From Polynucleobacter sp. AP-Elch-400A-B2 (GTDB lineage Bacteria; Pseudomonadota; Gammaproteobacteria; Burkholderiales; Burkholderiaceae), in NCBI RefSeq assembly GCF_018688355.1, contig NZ_CP061317.1, positions 1,868,091 to 1,932,090 of the forward strand: a stretch of 64,000 bases of DNA, read 5' to 3'. Of the stretch, positions 1 through 7,641 are shown piece by piece. The translations under genes and the position numbers were made by a program. The notes under the pieces were generated by a model, which saw only the letters and a list, made by a program, of their open reading frames with translations, made no database searches and was not told the DNA's origin. Each line of letters starts with the position of its first letter. Position 1 is the stretch's first letter.

Positions 1-43
1 ACCAGCTTAGCCATGTAAAATCAAAGGCTTAGCCAGGTACATC

Positions 44-928
44 ATGCTTACTTTTCAGCAAATCATTCTCAAACTCCAAGATTACTGGGACCAACAAGGT
101 TGCGCCCTATTGCAACCTATCGACCTTGAGGTCGGGGCCGGTACATCTCATACAGCTACCTTCTTGAGGGCTATTGGTCCCGAGCCATGGAAAGCTGCTT
201 ACGTCCAACCTTCACGTAGACCAAAAGACGGTCGCTACGGAGAAAATCCGAATCGCCTGCAACACTACTACCAGTACCAAGTAGTACTAAAGCCTGCACC
301 AGAAAATATTCTTGAGCTCTACTTAGGTTCGCTGGCCGCCTTGGGTCTTGACCTTCAAAAGAACGATGTGCGTTTTGTTGAGGATGATTGGGAAAATCCA
401 ACTTTAGGTGCTTGGGGCTTAGGCTGGGAAGTTTGGCTCAACGGTATGGAAGTGACGCAGTTCACCTATTTCCAGCAAGTGGGCGGCATTGACTGCAAAC
501 CTGTTTTGGGCGAAATCACTTACGGTATTGAGCGCTTGGCAATGTACATCCAGAATTGCTCAAACGTATACGATCTAGTTTGGGCCGACGGCATCTCTTA
601 CGGTGATGTGTATCACCAGAATGAAGTAGAACAGTCTTGCTACAACTTTGAACACTCCAATACCGATCTATTGTTTGCAAACTTCACCAACTACGAAAGT
701 GAAGCCAAGCGTTTGATGGAAGTGCCGTTAGCCTTACCCGCTTATGAAATGGTACTTAAGGCTGGACATACCTTTAACTTACTAGATGCCCGTGGCGCTA
801 TTTCAGTTACTGAGCGTGCAGCCTATATCGGACGCATCCGTAATCTATCTCGAGCAGTAGCACAGGCTTACTTTGAGTCTCGTGAGAAGTTGGGATTCCC
901 GATGTGCCAACGTCAATCCAAAGCCTAA
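44..928 (+). CDS. glyQ: Glycine-tRNA ligase alpha subunit
   Basis: Catalytic subunit of the bacterial alpha2beta2 glycyl-tRNA synthetase, which charges tRNA-Gly in the cytoplasm. The 294-residue length is normal for the family. The N-terminal region carries the hallmark RPKDGRYGENPNRLQHYYQ stretch (residues 59-77), followed by the acidic and aromatic segments of the class II fold. It is 16 bases upstream of glyS, so the two subunits are almost certainly co-transcribed. The 43 bases before it contain an imperfect direct repeat (CTTAGCCATGTA and CTTAGCCAGGTA) and no recognisable upstream gene end; lnt is the usual neighbour in this order, but I cannot confirm it from so few bases. Confidence 0.98.
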   Translation: MLTFQQIILKLQDYWDQQGCALLQPIDLEVGAGTSHTATFLRAIGPEPWKAAYVQPSRRPKDGRYGENPNRLQHYYQYQVVLKPAPENILELYLGSLAALGLDLQKNDVRFVEDDWENPTLGAWGLGWEVWLNGMEVTQFTYFQQVGGIDCKPVLGEITYGIERLAMYIQNCSNVYDLVWADGISYGDVYHQNEVEQSCYNFEHSNTDLLFANFTNYESEAKRLMEVPLALPAYEMVLKAGHTFNLLDARGAISVTERAAYIGRIRNLSRAVAQAYFESREKLGFPMCQRQSKA

Positions 929-944
929 GTAGCTCGATCTAATT

Positions 945-3083
945 ATGAGTACACCAAATTCCCTCTCTCAAGCAGATAACCTTCTGATTGAGTTGTTTAC
1001 TGAAGAGCTTCCACCAAAATCATTACGCCGCTTAGGCGATGATTTTAGTGAAGGTATTTATTCAACTCTAAAGGCTGCAGGCCTCTTAAGTGAAAACTCT
1101 CTTGCGACTGGCTATGCAACACCACGTCGCCTGGCTGTTCAAATTACGAATGTCTTGAGTCAAGCTCCAGACTATCCAGTACGTGAAAAATTACTCCCAA
1201 CTAGCATTGCTTTTGATGCTGCTGGAAAGTCGACTGCACCACTGCAAAAGAAATTGGCCTCTTTGGGTTATGCAGATATCGATCTATCCACTTTAGAAAA
1301 AGCGGGCGAAGGTAAGAATGAAGCTTTGTATCTCAATGTCATCGCCAAAGGTGCGGCATTAGAGCAAACCGCTCAACAAGCACTCGAGCAAACACTGAGC
1401 AAATTACCTATCGCCAAAATGATGCACTACCAAGTGCTACAGAAAAATGGTGAACTAGCAGACGTTGAGTTTGCACGCCCTGCGCACCGTATCATCGCTC
1501 TCTACGGCAAAAAAAAATTACATATCAGCGCATTAGGCATTGATGCAGCAAACCAAACAGAAGGTCACCGCTTTTTAGCTCCAGGCGTCATTACGATTGC
1601 CTCTGCCGATCAGTATGAGTCCGATCTCACTACTAAAGCAAAAGTGTTACCAAGCTTTAATAAGCGCCGTGAATTTATCAAATCTGCATTATTAAAAGCT
1701 GCTGGTGCTGATTTAGTGTTGATGCCAGATAGCCTGTTAGACGAAGTGACTGCTTTAGTAGAGTGGCCTGCAATCTATGAGTGCCACTTTGATCAAGAGT
1801 TCTTAGAGGTTCCGCAGGAATGCTTGATTCTGACAATGCAGACCAATCAAAAATACTTTGCTTTGACTGATCAGCAAGGCAAGTTACGCAATCGCTTCTT
1901 AATTGTCTCCAACATCGAGACTGATAAACCAGAAGCGATTATTTCCGGTAATGAGCGCGTAGTGCGTCCACGACTTTCGGATGCACGCTTTTTCTTCCAA
2001 CAAGATCAAAAGCGCCCACTGGCATCCCGCGTGGCCGATCTAGGAAAAGTGGTTTATCACAATCAACTCGGCAATCAATTGGATCGCACCAAGCGTGTTC
2101 AAGGTATTGCTGTTGGCATTGCAAAAACTTTATCGGCTGATGAGACGCTTGCTAGCCGTGCTGCAGAGATTGCTAAAACGGATTTATTAACCGATATGGT
2201 TGGTGAGTTTCCGGAGCTCCAAGGCATCATGGGCCGTTACTACGCTACGCATGATGGTGAAAATTCGGAAGTAGCCTCTGCTTGTAGCGAGCATTACATG
2301 CCCCGCTTTGCTGGTGATGCATTACCCCAAACTCAAACCGGCACTATCTTAGCGATTGCCGACAAGCTAGAAACTCTAGTTGGTATTTGGGGTGTTGGCC
2401 TTGCTCCAACTGGTGATAAAGATCCCTTCGCCCTCCGTCGTCATGCTCTCGGAATCTGCCGGCTCTTACTTGAAAAGAATCTTAGCCTGAGCCTACCGGA
2501 CTTAATTGAGCTAGCACGCAAACAATTTCCGCAAAAAGACGTTCAAGAAAAAGCGAAAACTGAAGATATTTACGCCTTCATTATTGATCGTCTACGTGCT
2601 TACTTGCGCGATCAGGCTGTTGCTGGCAAGCCATTCACTACCGAAGAGATTGATGCAGTATTAAGTCAATCGCCTGCACAACTGAATGACTTAATAGATC
2701 GCTTGACCGCATTGCGTGAATTTAACGTCTTGGCAGAAGCTGCTCAATTAGCTGCTGCCAACAAGCGTATCAGCAATATTCTGAAAAAGAATGCCACCAC
2801 TATTCCAGGATCTTGCTCAAGTAAGCTCTTACAAGTTCCTGCCGAAATCGCTCTATCCGAAGCGCTTGAGAAACTCACTCCAACTCTAACTGCTGCTTAT
2901 GAGCAACGTCGGTTTGTAGATCTATTAAAGGCATTGGTAGCTTTAAGTACCCCAATCGATCAATTCTTTGCTGATGTCATGGTGATGGATCCCAATCCAG
3001 AGCTGCGCGATAACCGCCTAGCTCTCCTGCAACAACTTCACCAGAAAATGAATCTGATTGCCGACCTCGGCAAATTAGCATGA
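945..3083 (+). CDS. glyS: Glycine-tRNA ligase beta subunit
   Basis: Beta subunit of the heterotetrameric glycyl-tRNA synthetase, needed for tRNA recognition and for activity of the alpha subunit. At 712 residues it has the usual family length. The N-terminus (LLIELFTEELPPKSL) is typical, the middle contains the conserved GRYYATHDGE segment of the HD-like core, and the C-terminal third resembles the DALR anticodon-binding domain. Its stop codon overlaps the gmhB start (ATGA at 3080-3083), so glyQ, glyS and gmhB are probably translationally coupled. Nothing unusual was seen. Confidence 0.98.
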   Translation: MSTPNSLSQADNLLIELFTEELPPKSLRRLGDDFSEGIYSTLKAAGLLSENSLATGYATPRRLAVQITNVLSQAPDYPVREKLLPTSIAFDAAGKSTAPLQKKLASLGYADIDLSTLEKAGEGKNEALYLNVIAKGAALEQTAQQALEQTLSKLPIAKMMHYQVLQKNGELADVEFARPAHRIIALYGKKKLHISALGIDAANQTEGHRFLAPGVITIASADQYESDLTTKAKVLPSFNKRREFIKSALLKAAGADLVLMPDSLLDEVTALVEWPAIYECHFDQEFLEVPQECLILTMQTNQKYFALTDQQGKLRNRFLIVSNIETDKPEAIISGNERVVRPRLSDARFFFQQDQKRPLASRVADLGKVVYHNQLGNQLDRTKRVQGIAVGIAKTLSADETLASRAAEIAKTDLLTDMVGEFPELQGIMGRYYATHDGENSEVASACSEHYMPRFAGDALPQTQTGTILAIADKLETLVGIWGVGLAPTGDKDPFALRRHALGICRLLLEKNLSLSLPDLIELARKQFPQKDVQEKAKTEDIYAFIIDRLRAYLRDQAVAGKPFTTEEIDAVLSQSPAQLNDLIDRLTALREFNVLAEAAQLAAANKRISNILKKNATTIPGSCSSKLLQVPAEIALSEALEKLTPTLTAAYEQRRFVDLLKALVALSTPIDQFFADVMVMDPNPELRDNRLALLQQLHQKMNLIADLGKLA

Positions 3084-3652
3084 GCAATAGCTCCTCTAAG
3101 CTCATCATTCTTGATCGCGATGGCGTGATTAATGAAGATCGGGATGATTATGTGAAGTCGAGTGATGAGTGGGTTCCCTTGCCAGGTAGTCTTGAGGCTA
3201 TTGCACTACTAAATCAGGCTGGCTATCAAATCGCTGTAGCAACCAATCAATCGGGTTTAGCACGAGGCTATTTCAATATCAATGATCTGCATGCGATGCA
3301 TAGCAAGATGGATAAACTGCTTAAACCCTTGGGTGGTCATATCGATAGTATTTTCTTTTGCCCCCATACTGATGCCAATGCCTGCGATTGCCGCAAGCCT
3401 CTGCCAGGGATGATGAAAGAAATTGCCCTGCGCTACAAGAAAAATCAAAGCTCTACACCTTTATTAGGCGTGCCGATTGTGGGCGACTCCTTGCGCGACC
3501 TGCAGGCGGGAGTTGCTTTGGGTGCCAGTCCACATTTAGTATTAACTGGCAAGGGCAGTAAAACCCTAGATAAAGGCGGCCTCCCGGAGGGAACGCAGAT
3601 TCATGCAGATTTGATGGCATTTGCTAATGCACTCTTACAAGATCAGGTTTAA
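3080..3652 (+). CDS. gmhB: D-glycero-beta-D-manno-heptose-1,7-bisphosphate 7-phosphatase
   Basis: HAD-superfamily phosphatase that removes the 7-phosphate from heptose bisphosphate during ADP-heptose synthesis for the LPS inner core. The catalytic motif LDRDG gives nucleophile Asp12 and acid/base Asp14. A zinc-binding loop typical of GmhB is present with Cys94, His96, Cys102 and Cys104. The late GDSLRDLQAG segment is HAD motif IV. The 190-residue length is normal. It overlaps glyS by 4 bases and lies 7 bases before plsC, an arrangement common in Burkholderiales. The related histidinol phosphatase is the main alternative, but the zinc loop and neighbours favour GmhB. Confidence 0.93.
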   Translation: MSNSSSKLIILDRDGVINEDRDDYVKSSDEWVPLPGSLEAIALLNQAGYQIAVATNQSGLARGYFNINDLHAMHSKMDKLLKPLGGHIDSIFFCPHTDANACDCRKPLPGMMKEIALRYKKNQSSTPLLGVPIVGDSLRDLQAGVALGASPHLVLTGKGSKTLDKGGLPEGTQIHADLMAFANALLQDQV

Positions 3653-3659
3653 TGCCAAC

Positions 3660-4394
3660 ATGACTTTTATTCGCTCAACTCTGTTCACTCTTTTTTTGCT
3701 GATATTCACTCCGATCTGGTCGGTACTTTGCATCCTTGTTTTTCCATTCCTCAATCCTGAGAATCGCTATCGCTTTATTGGTCTTTGGAATAAGGTCGTC
3801 ATCTGGATTTTGCAGCCTCTTTGTGGAATTCGTTACGAAATTCGTGGGATGGAAAATATGACAGCAGTTTTGGATAAACCTGTTGTCGTACTAAGTAAGC
3901 ATCAATCTGCATACGAAACCATTTTTTACATTGCCTTACTACCTAAGCAGGTGTGTTTTGTTTTCAAAAGAGAATTGCTCTGGATTCCCTTCTTTGGCTG
4001 GGCTTTGGCTTTACTCAAGATGATTCATATCAACCGCAACAGCAAAGAAACTGCCGCCATCTCCGTCGTTGGTCAAGGGAAAAAACGTTTAAGTGAAGGT
4101 AAGTGGATTTTGTTATTTCCAGAGGGGACTAGAACGCCAACCGGATCTCACAAGCCCTACAGCAAAGGGGGCGCAAGGCTGGCGAGTGCTACTGAAGCTT
4201 TAGTTATTCCAATTGCCCACAATGCCGGACGTTGTTGGCCTAAGAATAGCTTTCTAAAACAGCCTGGAACAGTAATTTTCTCAATCGGCCCCGCCATTAC
4301 CTCTGCTGGAAAAACAGGTGGCCAACTTCATCAAGAAGTAGAGAAGTGGATTGAAGCTGAAATGCGGGTGATTGATCCTGCTGCTTACCAGTAA
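3660..4394 (+). CDS. plsC: 1-acyl-sn-glycerol-3-phosphate acyltransferase
   Basis: Inner-membrane acyltransferase that turns lysophosphatidic acid into phosphatidic acid. I chose the ATG at 3660 (protein begins MTFIRSTLFT, 244 residues) because an upstream in-frame start at 3621 lies inside gmhB and would add a poor non-membrane leader. Residues 7-30 form a hydrophobic membrane segment. The catalytic motif is KHQSAYE, with His81 and Glu86, an H-x4-E variant of the canonical H-x4-D that is common in this subfamily. The FPEGTR substrate-binding motif is at 153-158. It is the last gene of the glyQ-glyS-gmhB-plsC run and converges on rsmA, leaving only 10 bases between stops. Confidence 0.93.
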   Translation: MTFIRSTLFTLFLLIFTPIWSVLCILVFPFLNPENRYRFIGLWNKVVIWILQPLCGIRYEIRGMENMTAVLDKPVVVLSKHQSAYETIFYIALLPKQVCFVFKRELLWIPFFGWALALLKMIHINRNSKETAAISVVGQGKKRLSEGKWILLFPEGTRTPTGSHKPYSKGGARLASATEALVIPIAHNAGRCWPKNSFLKQPGTVIFSIGPAITSAGKTGGQLHQEVEKWIEAEMRVIDPAAYQ

Positions 4395-4404
4395 AACCAG
4401 AAGC

Positions 4405-5184
4405 TTAATGGGCTAAAGCTTTAGCCCACTCAATGTAGCGCTCCACCGGAATATCCTGAGCACGCGCTTTTAATTCAGATTCAGATAGAGACAGTCGATC
4501 AGCAAAGGCGGATAAGTTCGTACGCAGCATTTTTCTTCTTTGAGAGAATGCTGCCGCTACTACTTTTTCCAAAGCATGCCACTGCGCATCACTCAAGTTG
4601 AAATCTTTGCGCGGAATCATGCGCACTACTGCAGAATTGACCTTAGGCTGAGGATCAAATGCTTCAGGAGGAACCTCTAAAACTTGCTCCATATCGTAGC
4701 GCGCTTGCAGCATCACAGATAGCCGACTGAATTCGGATCCGCCAGCCTTAGAAACCATACGCTCCACTACTTCAGCTTGCAGCATAAATACCTGCTCATC
4801 AATCGCATGAGCAGCAGAAACAAGATGAAAGAGCAATGGAGAGGAGATGTTGTAAGGCAAGTTACCAACCACCTTACACATACCAGTATTGGCTGGACGT
4901 GCATTTGCCCATCCCAGGAAATCAAACTTGAGGGCATCCCCCTCAATTACATTCAGGCCCTTAAGATTCTCTTGATTCCAGTAAGCCACCAAATCTCGGT
5001 CAATCTCTAAAAGGTCTAGGTGTTCTAGATTACTTAATAAGGGTCTTGTTAATGCGCCAAGGCCAGGTCCAATCTCAATCAAGTGCATATTCTCACTGGG
5101 ATTGATTGCTGCCACTATGGAATAAATGACTCCGGAGTCCTGTAAAAAGTTCTGACCAAATCGTTTACGGGCTTGATGCATCAT
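4405..5184 (-). CDS. rsmA: 16S rRNA (adenine1518-N6/adenine1519-N6)-dimethyltransferase
   Basis: KsgA methyltransferase that dimethylates two adjacent adenosines in the 3' hairpin of 16S rRNA late in 30S assembly. The N-terminus shows the RKRFGQNFL signature, the SAM-binding loop IGPGLGALT lies near residues 38-46 and the catalytic NLPY motif is at 108-111. The 259-residue length is typical. The ATG overlaps the pdxA stop (ATGA, 4 bases), so translation is coupled to pdxA. The last codons lie in a perfect 20-bp palindrome (4409-4428). Last gene of the lptD-surA-pdxA-rsmA operon. Confidence 0.97.
   Translation of the reverse strand: MMHQARKRFGQNFLQDSGVIYSIVAAINPSENMHLIEIGPGLGALTRPLLSNLEHLDLLEIDRDLVAYWNQENLKGLNVIEGDALKFDFLGWANARPANTGMCKVVGNLPYNISSPLLFHLVSAAHAIDEQVFMLQAEVVERMVSKAGGSEFSRLSVMLQARYDMEQVLEVPPEAFDPQPKVNSAVVRMIPRKDFNLSDAQWHALEKVVAAAFSQRRKMLRTNLSAFADRLSLSESELKARAQDIPVERYIEWAKALAH
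4409..4428. repeat. Perfect 20-bp palindrome at the rsmA 3' end
   Basis: TGGGCTAAAGCTTTAGCCCA reads identically on both strands and can form an 8-bp stem with an AGCT loop in either transcript. It overlaps the last codons of rsmA and lies 15 bases beyond the plsC stop, at the meeting point of two convergent operons. There is no U-tract, so a classical intrinsic terminator is not supported; a transcript-end stabilising hairpin is possible. Confidence 0.45.
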
Positions 5185-6218
5185 ATTGATGGATTCTTTG
5201 CGTTCTTTGCGTTTTTTACATTGACCGCTAATTGATAGGCAAGTCGCAAAGCCTCCAACATACTGCTAGGGTCTGCAAGGCCTGTGCCCGCAATATCTAG
5301 CGCCGTACCATGATCTACCGAAGTTCGAATAATCGGTAGACCTAGGGTGACATTTACGCCACCACCAAAACTAACAAACTTAAATGGCGCCAGACCTTGA
5401 TCGTGATACATCGCAATAAACGCATCCACACTATCCAAAGCCTTAGCATCAAACATCGTATCTCCTGGATAAGGGCCGCTTACTTGAATGCCCAAATCTT
5501 TAGCAGCCTCAATCGCAGGAATGATCACATCAATTTCTTCGCGCCCAAGATAGCCTGATTCACCCGCATGCGGATTAAGTCCCGCTATCCGAATAACAGG
5601 TTTAGCAATGCCAAATTTTTCCCGCAGATCCTGATCGACTATCTGAATGGTTTCCAGAATATGCTGTTGATTGAGCGCGCCAGAAACTTCTCTCAAGGGC
5701 ACATGGGTTGTGACTAGAGCCGCCCGAAGGTCACGGCTTTTCTGCAAACCTAAGAAGCTAGCCGGTAATGTCGCACACAACATCATGACAACATGATCTT
5801 GATGGCAAAGCTTTGCTAGGTATTCCGTATGTCCGGTAAATAAATCCTCATTTGAAGTATTGCCCTGGTTGATCACGCTCTTTTGTATTGGCGCAGTCAC
5901 CATGGCATCAAAACGACCCTTAACACAACCCTTAACTGCGGCATCCAGAATACTCAGAACATATTGTGCATTGGAAGGATTTAATTGACCCGCAGTTACT
6001 GGAGAAGCTAGCGCAATAGATTCAAGCTTCAAACGATTAGAAAGTTCTTTAGGGATATTGTTAACTGAAAATAGGCTGGCATCACCAAGCAAAGTAATCG
6101 TGCTTGCAGGCTGCTCTAGCAAGAAGGCTAATGCAGCTGCAATAGAGACCTCTGGACCAATCCCTGCAGGCTCCCCAGAGCTGATAACGAGATTAACGGG
6201 GGCTGGCTGCTGGATCAT
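5181..6218 (-). CDS. pdxA: 4-hydroxythreonine-4-phosphate dehydrogenase
   Basis: NAD-dependent dehydrogenase of the DXP-dependent pyridoxal 5'-phosphate pathway, acting on 4-phosphohydroxy-L-threonine in the cytoplasm. Metal-ligand histidines of the family are visible at His130 (FTGHTEYLA), about His172 (TTHVPL) and His272 (MYHDQG). The N-terminal SSGEPAGIGPE segment is characteristic. The protein ends in a short tandem NAK repeat (NAKNAKNPSI) from a 9-base DNA repeat, beyond the conserved fold. It overlaps surA by 26 bases upstream and rsmA by 4 downstream, as expected of the conserved lptD-surA-pdxA-rsmA operon. Confidence 0.96.
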   Translation of the reverse strand: MIQQPAPVNLVISSGEPAGIGPEVSIAAALAFLLEQPASTITLLGDASLFSVNNIPKELSNRLKLESIALASPVTAGQLNPSNAQYVLSILDAAVKGCVKGRFDAMVTAPIQKSVINQGNTSNEDLFTGHTEYLAKLCHQDHVVMMLCATLPASFLGLQKSRDLRAALVTTHVPLREVSGALNQQHILETIQIVDQDLREKFGIAKPVIRIAGLNPHAGESGYLGREEIDVIIPAIEAAKDLGIQVSGPYPGDTMFDAKALDSVDAFIAMYHDQGLAPFKFVSFGGGVNVTLGLPIIRTSVDHGTALDIAGTGLADPSSMLEALRLAYQLAVNVKNAKNAKNPSI

Positions 6219-7641
6219 CTGCGTTAATGATCTTCACCGTAGCGGTGTCGCGTAATTCACGTAGCCAATCTTGATAAGCCTGATCAAACTTACGTTCACG
6301 AATGGCTGCACGTGCAAATTGACGCTGCTTCTCTAAAGTTAACTGCGCATCACGACGCTCGAGCACCTGAATTAAGTGCCAGCCAAATTCCGTCTTCACT
6401 GGATTGCTAACTTCATCTATTTGCAAGCGATTCATTGCTTGATCAAATTCTGGAACTAAATCACCAGGACCCATCCAGCCTAGATTGCCTCCATTGGCGG
6501 CAGATCCATCTTCAGAATACTTTTTCGCTAAGTCACCAAAATCAGCAGTTTTTGCACGAACCTGATCGCGGTAACCCGCGAGGCGTCTTTCCGCATCCTG
6601 GTCTGTCAAGCCCGCACGACTGCGCAACAAAATATGGCGAGACAAAGTCTGCGTCACCATAATATTTTGTGGGGTGGTAGCACTTTCTTGGGGGGCAGCT
6701 TGCTGCGGTTCAGGAGCGCCAGCAACTAGCGCGCGACGATCTAAAACTTTTAAAACATGATAGCCAGCCGGGCTCTTCACTACGGCATTAGCAACTTGTC
6801 CACTACCCGTATTTCTGACGGCCTCATAAAACAATTGCGGCAGGCGATCTGGGGTTCGGTAACCCAAATCTTGGAACTTAATTTTTGGATTGTCTTTTGC
6901 AGCCATTGCACCTAACTGCAAGAAATCTACATCACCACGCGCTTCACGTAAAAGAAGCTCTGCCTTCTTCTTTGCCTCAGCCTGAGCACCAGCCCCAGCA
7001 TTGGCATCTGCAGGAATAAAAATCTGCGCAAGGTCGATCTCTTCTGGTTCACCTTTTACGGTAGGAGTTGAGCGTACCGGCTTTCCTCCACCAGCTACCT
7101 CACGATTGCGATCAGAGATAAAGTTATCTACCTCTGCATCAGAAATCTTAACCTTGCCCTCGACCTCACGCTCCCGGTAACGACTAATAATCACATCATC
7201 GCGCAGCATTTGACTATAGCGCTCATAAGTACTGCCAGTAGCAGCAATTTTTACTTTTAACTCAGCCAGTGTTAACTTATTCTTGGCAGCAATATCGCCA
7301 ATAATCTTATCCAACTCTTTATTACTCACTGCAATACCTTCTTGCTCAGCATTTTGTAATTGAATTTTTTCAAGGATGAGGCGCTCCAGCACGGTCTTGC
7401 GCAAGCTGGCAGCATCAGGGAGCTTGCCTCCCTGCTTTTGTAAGGCAACGATCCGATCATCAATTTCTTTACGTGTCACATAGCCTGTATTCACCACTGC
7501 CGCAACACCATCAATGTTCCGAATTTTGCTATCAGCCAAAGTCTTTGAGCTATCTTGTGCAAACGCGAGCTGAGACAGAAAAGCAGCGCCAGCCAAAATC
7601 ATGGCTGCAAGTGCTTGATTAAATCGATTCCTACGCATCAT
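6193..7641 (-). CDS. surA: Periplasmic chaperone and peptidyl-prolyl isomerase SurA
   Basis: Periplasmic chaperone that escorts unfolded outer-membrane proteins, including LptD, to the BAM complex. A Sec signal peptide with probable cleavage after AFA (residue 28) is followed by the SurA N-terminal chaperone region and two parvulin domains, roughly residues 200-300 and 335-440; the second carries the classic SRHILLRSR start and GGNLGWMGPGDLVPEF segment. A proline/alanine/glutamine-rich linker separates them. Length 482 is slightly above the usual 430-450 because of the linkers. It overlaps lptD by 4 bases and pdxA by 26, so it belongs to the same operon. Confidence 0.96.
   Translation of the reverse strand: MMRRNRFNQALAAMILAGAAFLSQLAFAQDSSKTLADSKIRNIDGVAAVVNTGYVTRKEIDDRIVALQKQGGKLPDAASLRKTVLERLILEKIQLQNAEQEGIAVSNKELDKIIGDIAAKNKLTLAELKVKIAATGSTYERYSQMLRDDVIISRYREREVEGKVKISDAEVDNFISDRNREVAGGGKPVRSTPTVKGEPEEIDLAQIFIPADANAGAGAQAEAKKKAELLLREARGDVDFLQLGAMAAKDNPKIKFQDLGYRTPDRLPQLFYEAVRNTGSGQVANAVVKSPAGYHVLKVLDRRALVAGAPEPQQAAPQESATTPQNIMVTQTLSRHILLRSRAGLTDQDAERRLAGYRDQVRAKTADFGDLAKKYSEDGSAANGGNLGWMGPGDLVPEFDQAMNRLQIDEVSNPVKTEFGWHLIQVLERRDAQLTLEKQRQFARAAIRERKFDQAYQDWLRELRDTATVKIINADDPAASPR

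Noticed and set aside
1..43. Tail of an upstream gene
   Set aside because: Too short to identify; stops occur in all three forward frames and no conserved C-terminus could be recognised.
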